A DNA stretch of 64,000 nt from the NCBI GenBank assembly GCA_949130485.1, contig OX422194.1, positions 5,096,699 to 5,160,698 on the forward strand. The letters run 5' to 3'. Origin of the DNA: Agelas oroides. Lineage: Eukaryota; Porifera; Demospongiae; Agelasida; Agelasidae. The position numbers and the translations under genes were made by a program. Positions 54,401 through 64,000 of this stretch are shown here, in pieces. Under the pieces are notes generated by a model. It was given only the letters and a program-made list of their open reading frames with translations, made no database searches and was not told the DNA's origin. The number at the start of each line of letters is the position of its first letter. Position 1 is the stretch's first letter.

Positions 54401-57400
54401 GATATGATACTTGCATTAGTGCAACGTTTGTTCCGAGCTAGGAATAGCCGTCAATATGCGTGAATTTCCATTGGCATCATTATGCGTCGCTGCATGAAAC
54501 GAATTAATTCGCTGGATCATAAGGGCTTATGCGTTTATTGCACAAACCGTTGGTTTTCATTTTCGCACACTCCATTTCCTTAGCTTTTTAATGAAACGTT
54601 ACTTGCATTAGTGCAACGTTTGTTCCGAGCTAGGATTAGCCGTCAATGTGCGTGAATTTCCATTGGCATCACTATGCGCCGTTGCAGGAGACGGATTATT
54701 TCGCAGGATCTTAAGGGTTTGTGCGTTTATTGCACAAACCGTTGGTTTTCATTTTCGCACACTCCATTCCCTTAGCTTTTTAATGAAACGTTACTTGCAT
54801 TAGTGCAACGTTTGTTCCGAGCCAGGATTAGCGGTCAATGTGCGTGAATTTCAAATGGTGGAATTATTCGCCGTCGCAGGAGACGGTTTACTTCGCAGGT
54901 TCGTAAGGGTTTGTGCGTTTATTGCACAAACTCAGGGTTTGCATTTTCGAACTCTTCTATCCCTTGCCTTTTTGTTCATATGATACTTGCTTTAGTGCAA
55001 CGTTTGTTCCGAGCTAGGATTAGCCGTCAATGTGCGTGAATTTCCATTGGCGGCATTGTGCGCCGTCGCAGAAGACGGATCACTTCGCAGGTTCGTAAGG
55101 GTTTGTGCGTTTATTGCACAAACTTGGGGTTTGCATTTTCCAACTCTTTTATACCTTGCCTTCTTGTTCATATGATACTAGCATTAGTGCAACATTTGTT
55201 CCGAGCTAGGATTAGCCGTCAATGTGCGTGAATTTCGATTGGCATCACTATGCGCCATTGCAAGAGACGGATTATTTCGCTGGTTGGTAAGTGTTTGTGC
55301 GTTTATTGCACAAACCGTGTGTTTTCATTTTCGCACTCTCCATTCCTTTAGCTTTTTAATGAAACGTTACTTGCATTTGTGCAACGTTTGTTCCGAGCTA
55401 GGATTAGCTGTCAATGTGCGTGAATTTCCATTGGCATCACTATGCACCGTTGCCGGTGACGTATTACTTCGCAGGCTGGTAAGGGTTTGTGCGTTTATTG
55501 TACAAATTCAAGGGTTACATTTTCGAACTCTTCGTACCCTTAGCTGCTTGTTGATATGATACTTGCGTTAGTGCAACGTTTGTTCAGAGCTAGGATTAGC
55601 CGTCAATGTGCGTGAATTTCAAATGGTGGAATTATGCGCTGTCGCAGGAGACGGGTTACTTCGCAGGTTCGTAAGGGTTGGTGCCTTTATTGCGCAAACT
55701 CAGTGTTTGCATTTTCGAACTCTTCTATCCCTTGCCTTTTTGTTCATATGATACTTGCATTAGTGTAACGTTTGTTCCGAGCTAGGAATAGCCGTCAATG
55801 TGCGTGAATTTCCTATGGCGGCATTGTGCGCCGTTGCAAAAGACGGATCACTTCGCAGGTTCGTAAAGGTTTGTTCGTTTATTGCACAAACTCAGGGTTT
55901 GCATTTTCCAACTCTTTTATACCTTGCCTTCTTGTTCATATGATACTTGCATTAGTGCAACATTTGTTCCGAGCGAGGATTAGCCGTCAATGTGCGTGAA
56001 TTTCCATTGGCATCACTATGCGCCATTGCAGGAGACGGATTATTTCGCAGGTTGGTAAGGGTTTGAGCGTTTATTGCACAAACCGTGTGTTTGCATATTC
56101 GCACTCTCCATTCCATTAGCTTTTTAATGAAACGTTACTTGCATTTGTGCAACGTTTGTTCCGAGCTAGGATTAGCCGTCAATGTGCGTGAATTTCCAAT
56201 GGCGGCATTGTTCGCCGTCGCAGGAGACGGATTACTTCGCAGGTTCGTAAGGGTTTGTGCATTTATTCCATAAACTCAGGGTTTTCATTTTCGAACTCTT
56301 CTATCCCTTGCCTTCTTGTTCATATGATACTTGCATTAGTGCAACGTTTGTTCCTAGCTAGGATTAGCCTTCAATGTGCGTGAATTTCCAATGGCTTCAC
56401 TATGCGCCGTTGCAGGTGACGGATTATTTCGCAGGTTCGTAAGGGTTTGTGCGTTTATTGCACAAACTCAGAGTTTGCATTTTCGAACTCTTCTATCCCT
56501 TGTCTTCTTGTTGATATGATACTTGCATTAGTGCAACGTTTGTTCCGAACTAGGATTAACCGTCAATATGCGTGAATTTCCAATGACTGCATTGTGCGCC
56601 GTCGCAGGGACGGATTATTTCTCAGGTTCGTAAGGGTTTGTGCGTTTATTGCACAAACTCAGAGTTTGCGTTTACGAACTCTTCTATCCCTTGCCTTCTT
56701 GTTCATATGATACTTGCATTAGTGCAACGTTTGTTCCGAGCAAGGGTTAGCCGTCAATGTGCGTGAATTTCCATTGGCACAAATATGCGCCTTTGCAGGA
56801 GACGGATTACTTCGCATGTTCGTAAGGGTTTGTACGTTTATTGCACAAACGCAGGGTTTACATTTTCGACCTCTTCATACTCTTAGCTTCTTGTTGATAT
56901 GATACTTGCATTAGTGCAACGTTTGTTCCGAGCTAGGATTAGCCGTCAATGTGCGTGAATTTCCATTGGCGGCATTATGCCCCATCGCATGAGACGGATT
57001 ACTTCGCAGGTTCGTAAGCGTTTGTGCATTTATTCCACAAACTCAGGGTTTTCATTTTCGAACTCTTCTATCCCTTGCCTTCTTGTTCATATGATACTTG
57101 CATTAGTGCAGCGTTTGTTCCAATCTAGGATTAGCCGTCAATGTGCGTGAATTTCCAATGGCGGCATTGTGCGCCGTTGCAGGAGATGGATTATTTCGCA
57201 GGTTCGTAAGGGTTTATGCGTTTATTGCACAAACTCACGGTTTGCATTTTCGAACTCTTCATACCCTTAGGTTCTTGTTGATATGATACATGCATTAGTG
57301 CAACGTGTGTTTCGAGCTAGGTTTAGCCGTCAATGTGCGTGAATTTCCAGTGGCATCATTATGCGCCGTTGCAGGAAACGGATTACCTCGCAGGCGCGTG

Positions 57401-60400
57401 ACGTTTTGTGCGTTTATTGCACAAACTCAGGGATTACATTTTCGAACTCTTCATACCCTTAACTTCTTGTTGATATGATACTTGCGTTAGTGCAACGTTT
57501 GTTCCTAGCTAGGATTAGCCGTCAATGTGCGTGAATTTCCGTTGGCACAACTATGCGCAGTTGCAGGAGACGGATTACTTCGCAGGTTCGTAAGGGTTTG
57601 TGCGTTTACTGCACAAACTCAGGGTTAACATTTTCGAACTCTTCATACCCTTAGCTTCGCGTTGATATGATACTTGGATTAGTGCAAGCATTTGTTCCGA
57701 ACTTGGATTAGCCGTCAATGTGCGTGAATTTCCGTAGGCACAACTATGCGCCGTTGCAGGAGACGGATTACTTCGCAGGTTCGTAAAGGTTTGTGCGTTT
57801 GTTGCACAATCTCAGGGTTTACATTTTCGAACTCTTCATACCCTTATCTTCTTGTTGATATGATACATACATTAGTGCAACGTTTGTTCCGAGCTAGGAT
57901 TAGCCGTCAAATGTGCGTGAATTTCCATTGGCATCATTATGCGCCGTTGCAGGAAACGGATTATTTCGCAAGCTCGTAAGGGTTTGTGCGTTTATTGCAC
58001 AAACTCAGGGTTTACATTTACGAACTCTTCATACTCTTAGCTTCTTGTTGATATGATACTTGCATTAGTGCAACGTTTGTTCCGAACTAGGATTAGCCGT
58101 CAATGTGCGTGAATTTCCATTGGCATCACTATGCGCCGTTGTAGGAGACGGATTATTTCGCTGGTTCGTAAGGGTTTGTGTGTTTATTGCACAAACTAGG
58201 ATTTTTCATTTTCGTACTCTCCATTCCCTTAGCTTTTTAATGAAACTTTACTTGCATTAGTGCAACGTTTGTTCCTAGCTAGGATTAGCCGTTAATGTGC
58301 GTGAATTTCAAATGGTGGCATTATGCGCCGTCGCAGGAGACGGATTACTTCGCAGGTTCGTAAGGGTTTTTGCGTTTATTGCACAAACTCAGGGTTTGCA
58401 TTTTCCAACTCTTCTATCCCTTGCCTTTTTGTTCATATGATACTTGCATTAGTGCAACGTTTGTTCCGAGCTAGGATTAGCCGTCAATGTGCGTGAATTT
58501 CCAATGGCGGCATTGTGCGCCGTCGCAGAAGACGGATCATTTCGCAGGTTCGTAAGGGTTTTTGCGTTTATTGCACAAACTCAGGGTTTACATTTTCGAA
58601 CTCTTCATACCCTTAGCTTCTTGTTGATATGATACTTGCACTAGTGCAACGTTTGTTCCGAGCTAGGATTAGCCGTCAATGTGCGTGAATTGCCATTGGC
58701 ATCATTATGCGTCGCTGCAGGAAACGGATTAATTCGCAGGATGATAAGGGTTTGTGCGTTTATTGCACAAACCGTGGGTTTTCATTTTCGCACACTCCAT
58801 TCCCTTAGCTTTTTAATGAAACGTTACTTGCATTAGTGCAACGTTTGTTCTGAGCTAGGATTATCAGTCAATGTGCGTGAATTTCCAATGGCGGCATTGT
58901 GCGCCGTTGCAGGAGACGGATTACTTCGCAGGTTCGTAAGGGTTTGTGCGTTTATTGCACAAACTCAGGGTTTGCATTTTCGAACTCTTCTATCCCTAGC
59001 CTTCTAGTTCATATGATACTTGGGTTAGTGCAACGTTTGTTCCAAGCTAGGATTAGCCGTCAATGTGCGTGAATTTCCATTGGCATCACAATGCGCCGTT
59101 GCAGGAGACGGATTACTTCGCTGGTTCGTAAGGGTTTGTGCGTTTATTGCACAAAACACAGGGATTACATTTTCGAACTCTTCATAGTCTTAGCCTCTTG
59201 TTGATATGATACTTGGATTACTGCTACGTTTGTTCCGAGCTAGGATTAGCCGTCAATGTGCGTGAATCTCCAATGAGGGTATATGCGCCCTTGCAGGAGA
59301 CGCATTACTTCGCATGTTCGTAAGGGTTTTGGGCGTGTAATGCACGAAACTCAGGGTTTGCATTTGCGAACTCTTCTATCCATTGCCTTCTTGTTCATAT
59401 GATACTTGGGTTAGTGCAACGTTTGTTCCGGACAAGGATTAGCCGTCAATGTGCGTGAATTTCCACTGACATCACTATGTGCTGTTGCAGGAGACGGATT
59501 ATTTCGCAGGTTCGTAAGGGTTTGTACGTTTAGTGCACAAATTCAGAGTTTACATTTTCGAACTCTTCATACTCTTACCTTCATGTTGATATTATAGTTG
59601 CATTAGTGCAACGTTTGTACCGAACTAGGATTAGCCGTTAATGTGCGTGAATTTTCAATGGCGGGATTGTGCGCCGTCGCAGGAGACTGATTACTTCGTA
59701 GGTTAGTAAGGGTTTCATCGTTTATTGCACAAACTCAGGGTTTGCATTTTCGAACTTTTCTATCCCTTGCCTTCTTGTTCATATCATACTTGCATTAGTG
59801 CAACGTTTGTTCCGAGCTAGGAGTAGCCGTCAATGTGCGTGAATTTCCATTGGCATCACTACGCGCCGATGCAGGAGACGGATTATTTCGCAGGTTCGTA
59901 AGGGTTTGTGCGTTGATAGCACAAACTCAGGGTTTGCATTTTCGAACTCTTCTATCCCTTGCCTTCATGTTCATATGATACTTGGATGAGTGCAACATTT
60001 GTTCCGAGGTAGGATTTGCCGTCAATGTGCGTGAATTTCCATTGGCATCACTATACGCCGTTGTAGGAGAAGGAGTATTTCGCAGGTTCGAAAGGGTTTG
60101 TGCGTTTATTGCACAAACTCAGGGTTTGCATTTTCGAACACTTCTATCCCTTGCCTTCTTGTTCAAATGATACTTGGATTAGTGCAACGTTTGTTCCGAG
60201 CTAGGATTAGCCGTCAATGTGCGTGAATTGCCATTTCCATCACTATGCGCTGTTGCAGGAGACGGATTATTTCGCAGGATCGTAAGGGTTTGTGCGTTTA
60301 TTGCACAAACTGAGGGTTTACATTTTCGAACTCTTCATACTCTTAGTTTCTTGTTGATATGATACTTGGATTAGTGCAACGTTTGTTCCTAGCTAGGATT

Positions 60401-63400
60401 AGCCGTCAATGTGCGTGAATTTCCATTGGCATCACTATGCGCCGTTGCTGGAGACGGATTATTTCGCAGGTACGTAAGGGTTTGCGCGTTTATTGCACAA
60501 ACTCAGGGTTTGCATTTTCGAACACTTCTATCCCTTGCCTTCTTGTTCATATGATACTTGCATTTATGCAACGTTTGTTCCTAGCTAGGATTTGCCGTCA
60601 ATGTGCGTGAATTTTCATTGTCATCACTATGCGCCGTTGCAGGAGACGGATTAATTCGCAGGTTCGTAACGGTTTGTGCGTTTATTGCACAAACTCAGGG
60701 TTTATATTTTCGAACTCTTCATACTCTTAGCTTCTTGTTGATATGAAAGTTGCGTTAGTGCAACGCTTGTTCCGAGCTAGGATTAGCCGTCAATGTACGT
60801 GAATTTCCATTTGCGTCACTATGCGCCGTTGCAGGAGACGGATTATTTCGCAGGTTCGTAGGGTTTGTGCGGTTATTGCACAAACTCAGGGTTTGCATTT
60901 TCGAACTCTTCTATCCCTTGTCTTCTTGTTGATATGATACTTGCATTAGTGCAACGTTTGTTCCTAGCTAGGATTAGCCGTCAATGTGCGAGAATTTCCA
61001 TTGGCATCATTATGCGCTCCTGCAGGAGACGGATTATTTCGCAGGTTCGTAAGGGTTTGTGCGTTTATTGCACAAACTCAGGGTTTGCATTTTCGAACTC
61101 TTCTATCCCTTGCCTTCATGTTCATATGATACTTGGATGAGTGCAACGTTTGTTCTGAGGTAGGATTTGCCGTCAATATGTGTGAATTTCCATTGGCAAT
61201 ACTATGCGCCGTTGCAGGAGACGGATTACCTCGCAGGTTCGTAAGGGTTTGTGCGTTTATTGCACAAACTCAGGGTTTACATTTTCTAACTCTTCATACT
61301 CTTATCTTCTTGTTGATATGATACTTGCGTTAGTGCAACGTTTGTTCCGAGCTATGATTAGCCGTCAATGTGCGTGAATTTCCATTGGCATCACTATACG
61401 CCGTTGCAGGAGACGGAGTATTTCGCAGGTTCATAAGAGTTTGTGCGTTTATTGCACAAACTCAGGGTTTGCATTTTCGAACACTTCTATCCCTTGCCTT
61501 CTTGTTCATATTATACTTGCATTTGTGCAGCGTTTGTTCCAAGCTAGGATTTGCCGTCAATGTGCGTGAATTTGCATTGGCATCACTATGCGCCTTTGCA
61601 GGAGACGGATTAATTCGCAGGTTCGTAAGGGTTTGTGCGTTTATTGCACAAACTCAGGGTTTACATTTTCGAACTCTTCATACTCTTAGCCTCTTGTTGA
61701 TATGAAAGGTGCGTTAGTGCAACGTTTGTTCCGAGCTAGGATTAGCCGTCAATGTGGGTGAATTTCCATTGGCATCATTATGCGCTCCTGCAGGAGACGG
61801 ATTATTCTGCAGGTTCGTAAGGGTTTGTGCGTTTATTGCACAAACTCAGGGTTTACATTTTCGAACTCTTCATACTCTTAGCTTCTTGTTGATATGATGC
61901 TTGCGTTAGTGCAACGTTTGTTCCGAGCTAGGATTAGCCGTCAATGTACGTGAATTTCCTTTGGCATCACCATGCGCCGTTGCAGGAGACGGATTACTTC
62001 GCAGGTTCGTAAGGGTTTGTGCGGTTATTGCACAAACTCAGGGTTTGCATTTTCGAACTCTTCTATCCCTTGCCTTCTTGTTGATATGATACTTGCATTA
62101 GTGCAACGTTTGTTTCGAGCTAGGATTAGCCTTCAATGTGGGTGAATTTCCATTGGCATCATTATGCTCTCCTGCAGGAGACGGATTATTTCGCAGGTTC
62201 GTAAGGGTTTGTGCGTTTATTGCACAAACTCAGGATTTACATTTTCGAGCTCTTCATACCCTTAGCTTCTTGTTGACATGATACTTGCATTAGTGCAACG
62301 TTTGTTCCGAGCTAGGATTAGCAGTCAATGTGCGTGAATTACCATTGGCATCATTATGCGCTCCTGCAGGAGACGGATTATTTCGCAGGTTCGTAAGGGT
62401 TTGTGCGTTTATTGCACAAACTCAGGGTTTACATTTTCGAACTCTTCTATCCCTTGCCATCTTGTTCATATGATAATTGCATCAGTGCAACGTTTGTTTC
62501 GAGCTAGGATTAGCCGTCAATGTGGGTGAATTTCCATTGGCATCATTATGCGCTCCTGCAGGAGACGGATTATTTCGCAGGTTCGTAAGGGTTTGTGCGT
62601 TTATTGCACAAACTCAGGGTTTACATTTTCGAACTCTTCATACCCTTAGCTTCTTGTTGACATGATACTTGCATTAGTGCAACGTTTGTTCCGAGCTAGG
62701 ATTAGCATTCAATGTGCGTGAATTACCATTGGCATCATTATGTGCTCCTGCAGGAGACGGATTATTTCGCAGGTTCGTAAGTGTTTGTGCGTTTATTGTA
62801 CAAACTCAGGGTTTACATTTTCGAACTCTTCATACCCTTAGCTTCTTGTTGACATGGTACTTGCATTAGTGCAACGTTTGTTCCGAGCTAGGATTAGCAG
62901 TCTATGTGCTTGAATTTCCAATGGCGGCATTGTGCGCCGTCGTAGGAGACGGATTATTTCGCAGGTTCGTAAGGGTTTGTGCGTTTATTGCACAAACTCA
63001 GGGTTTACGTTTTCGAACTCTTCTATCCCTTGCCTTCTTGTTCATATGATAATTGCAGTAGTGCAACGTTTGTTTCGAGCTAGGATTAGCCGTCAATGTG
63101 CGTGAATTTCCATTGGCATCCTTAAGCGCTGCTGCAGGAGACGGATTACTTCGCAGGTTCGTAAGGGTTTGTGCGTTTATTACACAAACTCAGGGTTTAC
63201 ATTTTTGAACTCTTCATACCCTTGCCATCTTGTTCATATGATACTTGCATTAGTGCAACGTTTGTTCCGAGATAGGTTTTGCCGTCAATGTGCGTGAAAT
63301 TCCATTGGCATCACTATGCGCCGTTGCAGGAGACGGATTATTTCGCAGGTTCGTAAGGGTTTTTGTGTTTATTGCACAAAGTCAGGGTTTACATTTTCGA

Positions 63401-64000
63401 ACTCTTCATACCCTTAGCTTCTTGTTGACATGATACTTGCATTAGTGCAACGTTTGTTCCGAGCTAGGATTAGCAGTCAATGTGCGTGAATTTCCAATGG
63501 CGGCATTGTGCGCAGTCGTAGGAGACGGATTATTTCGCAGGTTCGTAAGGGTTTGTGCGTTTATTGCACAAACTCAGGGTTTACATTTTCGAACTCTTCA
63601 TACCCTTAGCTTCTTGTTGATATGATACTAGCATTAGTGCAACGTTTGTTCCGAGCTAGGATTAGCAGTCAATATGCGTGAATTTCCAATGACGGCATTG
63701 TGCGCCGTCGTAGGAAACGGATTACTTCGCAGGTTCGTAAGGGTTTGTGCGTTTATTGCACAAACTTAGGGTTTGCATTTTCGAACTCTTCTATCCCTAG
63801 CCTTCTTGTTCATATGATACTTGGGTTAGTGCAACGTTTGTTCCGAGCTATGATTAGCCGTCAATGTGCGTGAATTTCCATTGGCATCACTATACGTCGT
63901 TGCAGGAGACGGATAATTTCGCAGGTTCTAAAGGGTTTGTGCGTTTATTGCACAAACTCAGGGTTTACATTTTCGAACTCTTCATACTCTTAGCTTCTTG
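48453..64000. repeat. Satellite B, 192-bp unit, about 81 copies, continues past the edge
   Basis: The string cttgcattagtgcaacgttt recurs every 192 bp, for example at 48461, 48653, 48845, 49037 and 49229, and near the right end at 62668 and 62860. Each unit holds gagctaggattagccgtcaa, gcgtgaatttcc, gcgccgttgcaggagacgg and gtttgtgcgtttattgcacaaac. Units fall into variants by the last part (ctttttaatgaaacgttac, cttcttgttgatatgatac or cttcttgttcatatgatac) and by ggcggcatt versus ggcatcac in the middle. The left part (48653 to about 49800) is a three-unit higher-order repeat of 576 bp. It abuts satellite A directly at about 48452. Confidence 0.95.
49878..57186. repeat. 3,646-bp tandem duplication inside satellite B
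   Basis: Bases 49878-53540 reappear at 53524-57186 (offset 3,646, about 19 monomers less 2 bases). Identity starts after the a/g difference at 49877/53523 and ends at the c/t difference at 53541/57187. All stretches I compared between these points are identical, including rare variants. It is either a very recent unequal exchange or an assembly duplication. Confidence 0.85.

Noticed and set aside
51578-62665. Open frames of 62-111 codons in satellite B
   Set aside because: The unit is 192 bp (64 codons), so any stop-poor frame is repeated in each monomer. The peptides are the same satellite read again and show no separate conservation.
48453-64000. CRISPR-like array (regular repeats)
   Set aside because: The whole 192-bp unit is repeated without unique spacers, and the surroundings are eukaryotic.

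Overview
The window reads as nuclear DNA of an invertebrate animal. GT-AG introns split the genes, AATAAA signals follow two stop codons, and non-LTR, Ty3/gypsy and pogo-type elements plus satellite DNA are present. The repeated membrane-proximal module of the receptor genes looks to me like modules common in sponge (Porifera) predicted proteins, so a demosponge is my best guess. That guess is inference; nothing in the sequence proves it.

Region 1 (about 1-37,050) is a tandem same-strand cluster of related single-pass receptor genes. Gene A (1-6,805, cut by the window edge) is decaying. Genes B (9,387-16,670), C (17,090-21,312) and D (24,951-37,053) have exon models that I assembled by hand from splice sites. 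Each model closes in frame (698, 466 and 674 codons before the stop). The shared plan is signal peptide, Ig V-like domain, second Ig domain, one or two fibronectin type III (FN3) domains, an optional cysteine-bearing membrane-proximal domain, a transmembrane helix, and a short tail with several tyrosines. Domain exons begin and end in phase 1, which permits exon shuffling. B carries two V-Ig2 exon pairs. In C the FN3 exon is fused directly to a truncated membrane-proximal exon. The tails carry NPLY, YxNx and ECAAY-type motifs but no kinase domain. This is the layout expected of recognition or immune receptors, and it is the best candidate system here.

Inside the 5.6-kb second intron of gene D, on the opposite strand, lies a small seven-exon gene for a 216-residue protein that I do not recognise (27,194-29,718). 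Its exons are too short to stand out as long open frames.

Mobile DNA is dense. There is a 5'-truncated LINE (2,880-6,053); three copies of a palindromic element starting CAAGGGGTAGTC with 5-bp target duplications; a family of very small hairpins (34-57 bp) with 9- to 10-bp target duplications; a TA-flanked pogo-like element with an intact N-terminal helix-turn-helix frame (33,599-34,144); and a Ty3/gypsy element with 132-bp LTRs (37,168-41,534) whose gag is joined to the middle of reverse transcriptase by an internal deletion.

Region 3 (43,735-64,000) is satellite DNA. Satellite A has a roughly 275-bp unit and about 16 copies, interrupted by one retroposon. It abuts satellite B, which has a 192-bp unit, about 81 copies, and runs off the right edge. 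Satellite B contains a 3,646-bp tandem duplication (19 monomers) with no difference at any point I compared. Many apparent open frames in the satellites are by-products of repeat units whose length is near a multiple of three.
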